The notes beneath the pieces are model-generated. The model saw nothing but the letters and a program-made list of their open reading frames with translations. It did not search any database and was not told where the DNA came from. The position numbers and the translations under genes are program-made. Source: Rhodeus uyekii (lineage: Eukaryota > Chordata > Actinopteri > Cypriniformes > Acheilognathidae). Taken from it: a stretch of DNA of 64,000 bases. This document shows, in pieces, positions 19,874 through 29,967 of the stretch (its first letter is position 1; each line of letters begins with the position of its first letter). Where the stretch lies: the NCBI GenBank assembly GCA_037043235.1, contig JAWRVZ010000103.1, positions 249,501 through 313,500 of the forward strand. Direction: 5' to 3'.

Positions 19874-22740
19874 AGAGGGGGCTACTGTCGGGCGGTATCT
19901 CCATGGACAAGACCTCTTCCACTCTCCCACTCGAGACTGCAATGGGCAGGTTCACTTCATCGGTGCCAAGCGTTGTTGGACTCAGGGGCTGAGGGTAACT
20001 TTTTGGATAGGACTCTGGTTCACCACCTCCACATTCCCACTGTTCCACTTACCCACCCCATTGCCGTCAGTGCTCTCGGGGGTCAGAGCCTTCCGGATAT
20101 TTCCCTTAAGACCACTACCATCACCCTCGTCACTTCAGGTAACCACTCTGAGGACATTGACTTTCTTATTACTGACTCCCCCCTGGCTCCCGTCATCCTC
20201 GGCCACCCCTGGCTGGTAAAGCATAACCCCAGGGTGGATTGGGGACACAACAGAATCTTGAATTGGAGTGATCAGTGCCATGCCTCTTGTCTTGTGTCTG
20301 CCTGTACGTCTGTGTCTAGTTCTGTGTTGCAGGAGGAGCCAGTGAGTTTATCTAACGTGCCCCCGGAGTACCTCGACCTGAAGGAAGTGTTCAGTAAGTC
20401 CCGGGCAGCTTCTCTACCTCCTCATCGTCCCTATGACTGTGCTATAGACCTATTGCCAGGTACGTCTCCGCCTAAGGGCAAGTTATACTCGCTCTCCACC
20501 CCGGAGAGGGAGGCCATGGAGAAATATATTTCTGATTCTCTAGCGACCGGGTTCATTCGCCCCTCTTCTTCTCCAGCGGGGGCGGGGTTCTTTTTTGTGG
20601 GGAAGAAGGATGGTTCTCTGCGACCTTGCATTGATTACCGAGGCCTGAACAACATCACGTTAAAGAATACCTATCCTTTGCCGTTGATGTCTTCAGCGTT
20701 CGAGAGGTTGCAGGGAGCATCCATCTTCACAAAGTTGGATTTGCGCAATGCTTATCATTTGGTCTGCATAAGAGAGGGGGATGAGTGGAAGGCAGCGTTT
20801 AATACCCCCAGGGGTCATTTTGAATATTTGGTCGTGCCCTTCGGGCTATCAAATTCCCCTGCTGTCTTCCAAGCCCTCGTTAAAAACGTGCTGAGAGACA
20901 TGGTAGATCAGTTCATCTATGTCTACCTGGATGACATTCTGATTTTTTCTTCATCTCTCCAGGACCATGTCCGGCACGTCAGACGAGTGCTCCAGATGTT
21001 ACTACAGAATGGGCTTTTTGTCAAGGCGGAGAAATGCGCATTTCACGCACAGTCTGTTCCCTTTCTAGGCTACATCGTCTCGTCGGAGGGAGTGCGCATG
21101 GATCCCAACAAGGTTAAGGCTGTGGTGGATTGGCCAACCCCGGATTCCCGCAAGGCCCTGCAGAGGTTTCTGGGGTTTGCCAATTTTTACCAACGTTTTA
21201 TTCGTAACTTCAGCCAACTAGCCGCTCCTCTGACAGCCTTGACCTCCCCCAGAACTACGTTCAGGTGGTCTGATGTAGCCGAAGCTGCATTTTCCAACCT
21301 CAAGAGCCGCTTCGTTCCGGCTCCCATCCTCATCTCCCCTGATCCTTCACGTCAGTTTGGACGCCCGTCCACTCCCGAGTGCATTCTACTCGAGAAATTC
21401 ATTGTTTCCACACTCGTATGGGAGGTCGAGTCGAAGGTCAAATCGGCCTTAGAAGGGGTAATGCCTCCGCCCGGGGGCCCACCGAATCGGTTATTTGTAC
21501 CGGAGGAGAGAAGGTCCGACGTTATTCAGTGGGGTCACTGTTCCAATGTTGCATGTCATCCAGGGGTTAGTCGTACCAGTTTTTTGGTCAAGCAACGATT
21601 CTGGTGGCCCAAAATGGCTCACGACATTCGAGATTTTGTTTTTGCCTGTTCAGTTTGCGCTCAGAGCAAGACTTCCAATCGCTCACCAGATGGGTTACTC
21701 CAGCCGCTGTCTGTCCCTTCGAGACCCTGGTTGCACATCGCACTAGATTTCGTCACCACCCTCCCACCCAGGGTAACACGGTAGTTTTGACCGTAGTGGA
21801 CCGGTTCTCGAAGTCGTTCACTTCATCCCCTTACCCAAATTACCTTCTGCTAAGGAGACAGCGGCGGCTGTCATTGAACACGTCTTTCGCATACATGGCC
21901 TCCCGACGGACGTGGTCTCTGACAGGGGGCCCCAATTTATTTCCAGATTCTGGAAGGAGTTCTGTAGATTACTGGGTGCGAGTGTAAGTCTATCCTCAGG
22001 TTTCCATCCCCAAAGCAATGGCCAAACTGAACGAGCCAACCAACATCTAGAGAGATGTTTGCGGTGTATGGTATCACAGAATCCTTCCTCCTGGAGCCAA
22101 CTACTTCGATGGGTTGAGTACACACATAACGCGTTACCAGTATCATCCACGGGCCTCTCACCATTTGAGTGTAGCTTAGGGTACCAGCCACCTATTTTTC
22201 CCAGTCTGGAATCCGAAGTCGCGGTCCCCTCTGCTCACAACCTCATCCAGAGGTGCCACCGCACTTGGACCAGAGCCCGTCAGGCTCTGCTCCAAGCAGG
22301 GGCGCACACCAAGGCTCAGGCTGACCGCCACCGGTCTGAGCCTCCCGTCTACGTCATTGGTCAAAAGGTGTGTAATAAGCTTGCTCCCAAATTTATTGGC
22401 CCGTTTACTGTCACCAAGATCATTAGTCCGGTGACAGTCCGCCTCAAACTACCTCCAGCGTACAGGAGGATTCATCCCGTTTTCCATGTATCTAAATTGA
22501 AACCTGTTATTCTTACCCACATTAACCCGCCGGCCCCGGTTCCCCCGCCGCTGCGACTCGTAGATGGGGAACCAACATATTCGGTAAACCGTATTCTGGA
22601 TTCGAGAAGGAGGGGACGCGGATTTCAGTACTTGGTGGACTGGGAAGGTTACGGTCCGGAGGAGAGAAGTTGGGTTCCTGCTAGGGACATCCTGGATCAC
22701 TCCCTTATTGATGATTACAATCAACGGGTAAGCTCTCCTA
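19874..22740 (+). pseudogene. pol: Ty3/gypsy Pol: protease, RT, integrase, chromodomain (RNase H lost)
   Basis: Domains in order: aspartic protease ([10 protein letters not shown] near 19976), RT ([16 protein letters not shown], then YLDD at 20924-20935, then [13 protein letters not shown]), and integrase with its HHCC zinc region ([11 protein letters not shown] and CSVCAQSK, about 21534-21665). Next come the catalytic core (first Asp in LDFVTTLPP, second in SDRGPQF, Glu in QTERANQ) and a C-terminal chromodomain ([24 protein letters not shown]). At about 21360 RT runs directly into the sequence preceding integrase. The whole RNase H domain is missing, and the junction keeps the frame. Two indels (about 21766-21780 and 21810-21820) place the integrase core in three frames. 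There is no envelope gene. The protein could not complete replication. Confidence 0.9.
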
Positions 22741-22767
22741 GGGGGGGGGGGGGGGGGGGGGGGGTAC
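22741..22767 (+). other. Polypurine tract: 24 consecutive G
   Basis: A run of 24 G followed by TAC immediately precedes the 3' LTR, at the position where the plus-strand primer must lie. The run is far longer than usual for such tracts and may be replication slippage or an assembly artefact. Confidence 0.8.
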
Positions 22768-23243
22768 TGTCACGGTTTATGAAATCGCTGGCTTCTCTAT
22801 CTGCATGTGTGTGGATGCGCAGAGCGAGTGTGGGAGGCGTGGTCACTGATCACACACACGCGCTCACTCATCCCCATCAGCTGCCGCTCATCATCATCTG
22901 ACTATATTATGCCCGCTAACCTTCCTTGTGTTGTCAGATCGTCGTCTTGTTTTCCATGGTCCTGACCCGTCTGTATCCCGTGTTTCCCGTTGTTCCTGGT
23001 GTTTCCTGTTTCCCGCTGTTCACGTCTGTCACGAGGATTACCAGTGCACGTCTGCCACAAGGATACATCACGTCACGTCTGTCACAAGGAACCATCACAT
23101 CACTTCTGCCTGCCCATTCAGTCCCTGCACCACCCGGATCTCTCTTACAGTGGAACTATTTTCTGTTTGTTTATTTTTTGTGGAACAATAAACCTTTTGC
23201 ACACTCGCACTTGCATCCCTCTCGTCTCTGCCCGGCGCTGACA
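22768..23243 (+). repeat. 3' LTR of the Ty3 element
   Basis: 476 bp, same length as the 5' LTR with about six substitutions. Followed by the target-site duplication TTCCC. Confidence 0.93.
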
Positions 23244-23354
23244 TTCCCAGTCCGACTTGGTTGAAAATTGAGTGCTCCAGGTTCGGGCTAAATACCAAGC
23301 TCGGAGCACTCTCCTCGGATAGCAGGCCAAATACGTATACCTTTTACCGCTCCT

Positions 23355-23642
23355 GGGGTCTCATTTATAAAACTGTGCGTAGGATCCCTACTAAAAGTTT
23401 GCGTATGCCTAAAAGTCAAAAATTGCATACGCCAAAAAATAAGAAACATTTAACCATTTATCTGTGTCGCCAAATCCCTTTGTCTCCAGAATGTGTGTAT
23501 GCACAGCTCAAAGTTTGCTTCAAGGTCCGCACACTCTCCCATCAAGTTTGTTTTTTATAGATCACAACCTTTGCGTGGAAACTGGCGTACGTACGTTTCC
23601 AGCCCCGTTTTGTGCGTACGCACGCTTTATAAATGAGACCCC
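23355..23642. mobile_element. 288-bp MITE
   Basis: Perfect 17-bp inverted ends: GGGGTCTCATTTATAAA at 23355-23371 and TTTATAAATGAGACCCC at 23626-23642. Sub-terminal GTGCGTAGG / CGTACGCAC motifs are also mirrored. No coding capacity. The target-site duplication is unclear, so the superfamily is left open. Confidence 0.8.
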
Positions 23643-23676
23643 TGAATCTTTTGTAAGTGTGAACATGAAATGGCCA

Positions 23677-23719
23677 TTTTAGTCTAGGACTAGGCTTAAT
23701 CTTGGTCCGGGAAACCACC
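23677..23719. repeat. Harbinger-like terminal repeat (right)
   Basis: AGTCTAGGACTAGGCTTAAT and CTTGGTCCGGGAAACCACC form a Harbinger-type end, in inverted orientation to the end at 12811. Confidence 0.6.
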
Positions 23720-24348
23720 ACTGATAATTTTAACTACTGTTAAGATTACAATTAAGAGCTTTTTGTATGTCAGTCAATACATCAAAATAAGTCATAAAAA
23801 TAACTTAAAGCATGAGAGTTCTTTCATTTGACATTATTATTACAAATTACAATCTATATAACAATGTCTATTTCTATCTAAATATAGTCATGAAAGTCTA
23901 TTGTCTTAAAGCACACTTAAGTGACCTTTAATTTAATTAATACTGTATTATATTATCTGAAAGTAATAATTTTAATTTAAATATAGTACTAGTTTTAAAT
24001 ATAAGTTCAATATAAAGGTATTATTTTAATATTAGAAGTACATTACAAGTGCACATTTAATTCAATTAGCTGTACATCTTTTTCACATGTTCTAAATGGC
24101 AACCCTTGTTGTCAAATCAAACTAATTTTCAAATCAAAGAAACCTTGAACTGCACCGAGTCTGTGATCAAAAAGGGAAAGATTGTGCATTGTAGTAAATT
24201 CATGATTTTGAATGTACTGTATAATAGCGATCATGAGTTCTAGTGTTCTGCTCTAAGGAACGCTTTAAAAATCATGCATACCAGTGCAGCTATGTGCACT
24301 TTGCTATATGCTTATAATTTTAGAATAGGATTTAGTGTGTTTTGAACC
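23720..24348. other. No gene seen
   Basis: AT-rich spacer without recognisable features. Confidence 0.5.
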
Positions 24349-24534
24349 ATTTATCCCAGTGCTTTTCAAACTTTTTGTGTGTGTGGACCACTATTTGTAA
24401 TCAAAAAATGTTGCGGACCACCTCATAACACAGATAATAAAATGTCTACACACAGTCTTACCTGAATTAATCCGCACCTCTAAATAGGCTTATTAGCACT
24501 ACTATAACTAGTCATCACATAAGTGTGCAACAGG

Positions 24535-25326
24535 TGTCAGGTTGGGTGAAGGGATGTGACGAGGACTCAATGTTGCAAACGAGTGGGGATTTTATTGTTA
24601 CAAAAACAAAAACCACCCCAAGGGGGAAAAACAGGACTAGAACATGAACTAGACTTGAACATGAACTGGACTAGAAACTTGACTTGACAGAACTTGACAA
24701 GAGACAGGACCACACAACCAGAAACGACGAGAAGCCAGCACAAGACAATAGACACGGATGGATTAAGTACACACATGAGGAACGGTAATTGAATGGAACA
24801 CAGCTGGGAACAAATCAAACTAAAGCAGGGAAACAAGGTGGGAGGGTTACACATTGACGAGACAAACACACAGCCAATGCGAATCGCCGCGTGTTCACAT
24901 TAAACAAAGACGCATCACAAAAACAAAACATGAAAGCACGTGGCCGACATAAACACGAACTGCGTACTTACAACACAGAACAAGGACACGAGAGCGCGCA
25001 GTACGAGCAGAGCTTGAAACCGCGCCCACTCACATAACGTAGAGCGTGTGAGAATGAGCAAAACGCTTGTCTCACGTGCTCACGACAAGGACAAACACAT
25101 GAGTTATGAAAGCCCGAATCCCAATCCAAAACCGAAACTGAACCAGACCAAAGTATCGGGACCGGACATCATAACTCGCACAAAAGACGTCACAGACGCA
25201 CGCGCACGCGACTCGAGTACTCGAAGCCGTGCTCACGCACACACACAACTAGAGACATAACGGCAGTGTCAGAGCTCTGCCACAAAACCAAGAAATGACT
25301 AGACTGAATGTGGCAGAACCCTGACA
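24535..25326 (-). mobile_element. Solo LTR (TSD ACAGG)
   Basis: 792 bp from TGTCAGGTTGGG to CAGAACCCTGACA with the 5-bp duplication ACAGG at 24530-24534 and 25327-25331. The poly(A)-like zone on the minus strand (reverse complement of GGGGATTTTATTGTTAC) and a GAGTCCTC motif near the end give the orientation. There is no internal region, so it is the product of LTR-LTR recombination. Resembles LTRs at 32536-35471, 50202-50630 and 54130-54412. Confidence 0.85.
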
Positions 25327-25673
25327 ACAGGCTTATTAAAAGAAAGTTTACGCCACACAATGGCTGCCACGTATTTAATTTATGTATTTACTCATGTGCC
25401 CGAGGGCATAATCAGGTTAATTTGAACAACAGGCTTATTTCCATAGCAACATTATTTTCCGAACACCACTGGCCTATTTTAGTAATCACACAATAACTTG
25501 ACAATTTAATGTAAATGTTATATCAATATAGGCCCACATATTCCTTAATTTTTGATGGAAATTTCCTGGTAAAATGAAGGTAAAATATTATTCCACGGAC
25601 CACCTGCAGTACCCTCACGGACCACTAGTGGACCACAGTTTGGGAATCGTCTCGGGTTACGAATGTAACCCTG

Positions 25674-25863
25674 GTTCCCTTTCAGGGAACTCGAGCTGCG
25701 TCAAAGCGCTAGGGGAAATAGCCTTGCTTCAGTCACGTGAAGATCTGTGCAACCAATGAGAGAAGAACGCGTGTGAATGCGTCACTGCCGGCGATTGCCG
25801 GTGACGTCATGAAGAAGAGCATAAAGCGCGTCCGAAACCCGGAAACGCCAGCAAAGAATGTCT
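25674..25863. repeat. DIRS left inverted terminal repeat (copy C)
   Basis: Reverse complement of 29778-29967 with few mismatches. Contains TCACGTGAAG and GTGACGTCATGA. The left terminus carries about 25 additional bases (25649-25673) not shared by the right repeat, as in other DIRS elements. Confidence 0.9.
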
Positions 25864-25909
25864 GAAGCGCAAGGAGCTGAGGCAAAGACGCAGTGTCTCG
25901 TTCCCCTCT

Positions 25910-25984
25910 GGGAACCAGGGTTACATTCGTAACCCGAGACGTTCCCTTTCAGGGAACTCAAGCTGCGTCAAAGCGCTAGGGGAA
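25910..25984. repeat. DIRS internal complementary region (copy C)
   Basis: 25910-25940 is the exact reverse complement of the left terminus 25649-25679. 25941-25984 is the reverse complement of the right terminus 29924-29967 with one mismatch. In the accepted DIRS model this region templates the closure of the circular DNA. Confidence 0.92.
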
Positions 25985-26002
25985 CGCTATACCAATGCCA
26001 CC

Positions 26003-26700
26003 TCAGTGACGCCGGCATCCGGGTGTGTCCCAGCTCACTGAGCTCACCCTGGTTCCTGGGGCGGCATCGAGATCCAATTGGTAAAACATCATAAAAGTGT
26101 GCGGTGAAGACCAGCCAGCCGCAGCACAAACATCAGACAAAGAAACTCCGGAGAGGAGAGCCTTGGATGCCGCCATGCTCCGAGTGGAGTGGGCCCGGAC
26201 CCTCAAAGGAGAAGCATGTCCGGCCGACTCGTAGGCTAGACAGATAGCCTCGACTATCCACCTGCTTAGGGTTTGCTTGGAAGCTGGAGCCCCCACAGGA
26301 GCACCAAAGCAAACGAACAGTTGGTCCGACTTACGCCAAGTGGCAGTCTTGGAAACGTAAGCGTCCAGTGCTCGCACTGGACAGACCTTGTTCTTGTGCT
26401 CCTGCTCATGATCATCAAATGGGGGAGGGCAGAAGGCCCCACCCAGAGGTACATGGCAAGCCACTATAGCAGCCACATAAACCTTCAAGGTGGAGGGGGA
26501 CAACCCTGCCGCAAATCTTTCTTGCAGGAACTCCAGCACTTTGCCAACTTGACAGGTTACTGGGTTCACCTGCCTTTCACTACACCAGGACTTGAAGAGT
26601 TTCTACTTCCAGGCGTAGAGTTTCCTCGTGGAGGGAGCTCTGGACTGAAGGATGGTCTCCACAACTTCGGCTGAGACACCGGATTCTATGAGCTGGACCC
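26003..26700 (-). pseudogene. DIRS tyrosine recombinase (copy C)
   Basis: The 188-codon ORF 26003-26569 begins at NPVTCQVGKVLEFLQERFA. The preceding part (AEVVETILQSRAPSTRKLYA) lies in another frame up to about 26700. The catalytic HSTRSMAASKALLSGVSLSD (His and Arg), AAGWSS and FYQLDLD (Tyr nucleophile) are present. Between YVAAIVACHVPLGG and PFDDHEQEHKNKV it is much shorter than family members, and the conserved segment bearing the first catalytic Arg appears to be deleted. It is the best preserved recombinase in the window, yet still inactive. Confidence 0.8.
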
Positions 26701-27082
26701 CCTAAGGGGCCAGACCACAGCTACATTAGCTCTGGGCGGGGGTCAGCAACCCTCCGCCTGGGCCAGAACTCCCGGGAGTAGAGTGATCGGGGGAAAAGGC
26801 GTACAGGCGTAGCCGCGGTCACACCTGTACCATGGCATCCCGCCCCAGAGGCGCTAGATGTTTAAACGAAAGCCACAGAGGGCAGAGAATACTCTTACGG
26901 AGGCAAACAGGTAACCTGTGCCCTGCCATATCTGACCCAAATCTGCTCCAGATAAGAAGGGGACCAAGAGTTCTAGCCCTCGGGGAGAACCCCTGGTTTT
27001 CAGCCACCACTGCAGGGGTCTCGTGCACAGCCGGCCCAGTGGAATAACGCTGAATGCCACTGCATGAGCCCTGACACCCTCT

Positions 27083-27683
27083 AAAGTGTTTCACCGTGAG
27101 TGGCTGCCCCTTGATACTCTTGATGGCTGAACGAAAGGCCTGAATGCGCCCGGGGAAGAGCCGAGCAGACATGGCCACTGAGTCCCAAGTGACTCCCAAG
27201 AAAGTGGTTCTCTGCGTGGGAGAAAGTACACTCTTCTTGGTGTTCAGCCCTAAGAGTGTCATTCATCCTTAACGGCTAAACGAAGGCCTGGATGCGCTCG
27301 GGGCAGAGCCGAGCAAACACGGCCACTGAGTCCCAAATGACTCCCAAAAAAGTTGTTCTCTGCGTGGGAGAAAGTATACTCTTCTTGGTGTTCAGCCCTA
27401 TGCGTCGTGAGACAAGAACCAAGAGTTCTTCCACATGCTCAGGGTGCGTGGGCATCGCCCCGTGACCTTGATTGCGAAGCGGGTTACCCTGGTTTTTAGC
27501 CACCACCAAGAGTGGCTGGCCCAGCTTGATGCTCTTAACGGCTAAATGAACAGCCTGGATGCGCTCGGGGAAGAGCCGAGCAGACATGGCCACTGAGTCC
27601 CAAATGACTCCCAAGAAAGTGGTTCTCTGCGTGGGAGAAAGTACACTCTTCTTGGTGTTCAGCCTTAACCCCAGCTCCTTCAT
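27083..27683 (-). repeat. Triplicated RT thumb segment
   Basis: The motif GGTGTTCAGCC with the preceding AGTCCCAA(A/G)TGACTCCCAA and GAGAAAGTA(C/T)ACTCTTC recurs at about 27239, 27388 and 27656 (spacings of about 149 and 268 bases). The middle interval contains downstream connection sequence, so the units are partial direct duplications. Confidence 0.8.
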
Positions 27684-27750
27684 GTGCGGGCACAGTATCT
27701 CGATGCTGTGCTGCTAACTGCGGCGACTTGGCCAGGATAAGCCATAGTCG

Positions 27751-28557
27751 TCAACATAGTTTAGGACACGATAGTTCCTTGCAAGTGCAGCGGAGCTTAG
27801 AGCAGCGCCCACTACCTAGGTGAACGTGCAGGGCGAGAGCGCCAGGCCGAAAGGAAGCACCCGATACTGGTACGCCTTTCCCCCGAAGGCGAACCTCAGG
27901 AACTTCCTGTGTTGCGGAAGGATGGAGACGTGGAAATATGTGTCCTTGAGGTCGACTGTGAGAAACCAATCCTCGGATCTGTCCTGCACAATGATCTGCT
28001 TGAGCGTCAACATTTTGAATTTTAGAGGTCTGACCACGCGATTCAAGAGACGCAAATCCAGAATGGGCCGCAACCCTCCATCCTTCTTTGGAACTATGAA
28101 GTACCGGCTGTAGAACCTGGACTTGCTTTCTGCGAAGGGTACATACTCGATGGCCCCTTTCGCCATCAAAGTGACTACTTCTTGTTCCATGACCAGAGCC
28201 TGCTGGGGGCCTACCACTGACTGTAGGACCCCCAAGAACCGGGGTGGTGAAACCCCGAACTGGATGACGTACCCGGAGGTTATCGTGCGCAGGACCCACT
28301 GAGAGATACCGGGTAGTCGTGCCTACGCAGCCCGTGAATTCTAGTAACGGAACCAGCCTCCCGGGGCTGGTCTCTGGTACTGTGAACATATCCACCACTG
28401 AGCCGGGGCTTATTCCGAAAACCCGGGTGGATTGCTCTAGGACCCTCCTTAGAGGGGGTGGTTTTCCCATGGCGGGCTGACTCTGGAGCTGCTCTTGGGA
28501 GACACCACCTTGTTGCGGCTTGGCGTCCGGGTTGCTTAGTCTTGGCCTTCTTGGCAT
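27751..28557 (-). other. Alternative-frame ORF overlapping DIRS RT (copy C)
   Basis: A 268-codon ORF in the -1 frame relative to RT, homologous to the alternative-frame ORF of copy A (ERGHRVC, SEEGWRVAAHSGFA or SKEGWRVAAHSGFA, SKIQNVDAQAD). It remains open although the RT frame of this copy has stops and the copy has indels. Confidence 0.25.
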
Positions 28558-28569
28558 TCAGGACAACCC

Positions 28570-29701
28570 TCAAATCACCCTTCTACCAGCGGCATGGACT
28601 TGAACTTGTCGGCCCGACCTTCCAGGGACCCGACCTTTCGGAGGAAGGCGGGTAGCGACACTTTGTTTCTGAACGGCCCTGTGCGAGGAGCTTTGAGACC
28701 GCGCTTGACTGGCGGTCTCACGTGGAGGGCGGCGGGGAAGAACTTTACTGAATGCCGCCTGCTGTCGTGCAGCCTCCTGGAACTTGTCGACGACGCTTTT
28801 TATATCGCCGAACAAGCCCGAAGGGGACAGAGGGGCATCCAGCAAAACAAATTTGTCTTTATCTTTTATAGCTGACAAATTAAGCCATAAGTGTCTCTCC
28901 GTGGCCATCAGAGCTGCCATGGAGCGACCGACAGAGCAGGCCGTCTCCCTAGTGGCCCGAAAAGACAAATTCACGGTCCGGCGCAGCTCTGCCACTGCCT
29001 CCGGACCGATACCGCCGCCCTCGTTGAGGTCCCCTAGCAACTCAGCCTGATAAGCCTGCAGCAGAATCGGGTAGAAAGGGCATAGCTCGGCGCGGGGGAA
29101 TGACGCGAGCAGGCAGGTAACGCTCATCTAAAATACTTTTTCTAGGACGAGCGCTCCTGGTCTCCGCCGGCCAATCAATCTCCAGACGAGAGAACGCTCG
29201 CGCCACAACCCCAACTAACCCCTCAAACGCCGGCGAGGAGGGTGGCGAAACCTCCTTGACCGGGTCAACACTAGCTAGATCCATCTCACTTCCTGAACTT
29301 GATAAAGCTAGTGTTGGAGTCACAGCACGAACATCTCTAGGGGAGTGCTCATGACTGGGACCCACTTGATCTCATGATGGCTGAGGTAAGGGAGGACCCA
29401 CCCCAGCTGCCTCAGCGAGATCCATTTGTGATCCCCAGGACTGAGAGCGCCGCAAAGCCTCGGCTGTTGCAGGTCCCGAACCGCGGGGAACACTGGCCTG
29501 AGCGGCCTCGTTACAGACCGCCAGGCGGGAGCGGATAGCATGCAAGGAGAACTTCTCGCAGTCCTTACAGCCGCCATTCTCAAGTGCCGACCGCGCATGC
29601 TCCACTCCCAAACAGACAACACACATAACATGTGTATCCTTGCCCGTTATAAAACGTGGACAAGGATAAACACATGGTCTGAAACTCTGTTCATTCGCCA
29701 A
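28570..29701 (-). pseudogene. gag: DIRS gag (copy C)
   Basis: Starts at ATG 29701 (MANEQSFRPC, CVVCLGVEHARSALE), reaches a stop at about 29372 and continues in other frames: SSGSEMDLASVDPVKE (29042-29365) and LLQAYQAELLGDLNEGGGIG to the basic tail (28570-29127). Relative to copy A about 115 residues are deleted at about 29070, between AMPF and LLQAYQA. Same layout and family as copy A otherwise. Confidence 0.82.
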
Positions 29702-29777
29702 TCTTTCACACTCATATTCCCTGATTTTTAAACTATCTTAGTCTCAAAATCACTCTCACACAGACACAGCACGCTGA

Positions 29778-29967
29778 AGACATTCAGAGCTGGCGCTTCC
29801 GGTTTTCGGACGCGCTTTATGCTCTTCCTCATGACGTCACCGGCAATCGCCGGCAGTGACGCATTCACACGCGTTCTTCTCTCATTGGTTGCACAGATCT
29901 TCACGTGACTGAAGCAAGGCTATTTCCCCTAGCGCTTTGACGCAGCTCGAGTTCCCTGAAAGGGAAC
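29778..29967. repeat. DIRS right inverted terminal repeat (copy C), promoter side
   Basis: Upstream of gag on the minus strand, so expected to drive transcription. Holds ATGACGTCACCGGC and CACGTGACTGA. Ends at GGGAAC, next to ACTG of the interrupted MITE. Confidence 0.9.

Larger units (their letters stand above)
18428..23243 (+). mobile_element. Ty3/gypsy retrotransposon with chromodomain
   Basis: Complete element: two 476-bp LTRs (18428-18903, 22768-23243), both TGTCACGG...GCTGACA, flanked by the 5-bp duplication TTCCC at 18423-18427 and 23244-23248. Order inside: gag, protease, RT, integrase, chromodomain, polypurine tract, i.e. the Ty3 (Metaviridae) order. I count six differences between the LTRs, so the insertion is young. 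It cannot move by itself: RNase H is missing and integrase is frameshifted. Confidence 0.93.
12811..23719. mobile_element. PIF/Harbinger transposon remnant, apparently split by insertions
   Basis: The left end GGGGCAGTTTCCTGGACCAAG (from 12811) matches, in reverse, a segment at about 23677-23719 (CTTGGTCCGGGAAACCACC). Directly inside the left end lie both genes typical of Harbinger: a Myb/SANT-like protein (13070-13216, +) and a DDE transposase (13414-13932, -). About 9 kb of other repeats, including the Ty3 element 18428-23243 and a MITE 23355-23642, lie between the transposase and the right-hand end. The pairing of these two ends is inferred. The right end could belong to a second Harbinger MITE. 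Confidence 0.5.
26819..28573 (-). pseudogene. pol: DIRS RT / RNase H region (copy C), rearranged
   Basis: RT fingers and palm are read from 28235 to 27816 (QQALVMEQEVV, FIVPKKDGGLRPILDLRLLN, LKDTYFHVSILPQHRKF). A TAG at 27816-27818 stops it. YVDD lies at 27747-27758 in the same frame, followed by a 2-base shift. The following thumb segment (GLNTKKSVLSPTQRTTFLG) occurs three times, near 27240, 27390 and 27660. RNase H is almost entirely missing. Only connection-like sequence (FSPRAR) is seen before 26819. The leader PPLRRVLEQ (about 28440) lies in another frame than RT, unlike in copies A and B. Confidence 0.78.
25649..29967 (-). mobile_element. DIRS-type retrotransposon copy C, ends defined
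   Basis: 4319 bp on the minus strand, bounded by inverted terminal repeats. The plus-strand left end starts GTCTCGGGTTACG and the right end finishes CTGAAAGGGAAC. The internal complementary region (25910-25984) consists of the reverse complement of the left end joined to that of the right end, reading CCCGAGAC then GTTCCC, which independently confirms both termini. It inserted in the right inverted repeat of a hAT MITE without a visible target duplication. The order gag, RT/RNase H, recombinase is complete but each gene is broken. Confidence 0.93.

Noticed and set aside
21379..21987. Small ORFs in other frames of the Ty3 pol
   Set aside because: They are frame shadows or pieces created by the integrase frameshifts, and are covered by the pol pseudogene entry.
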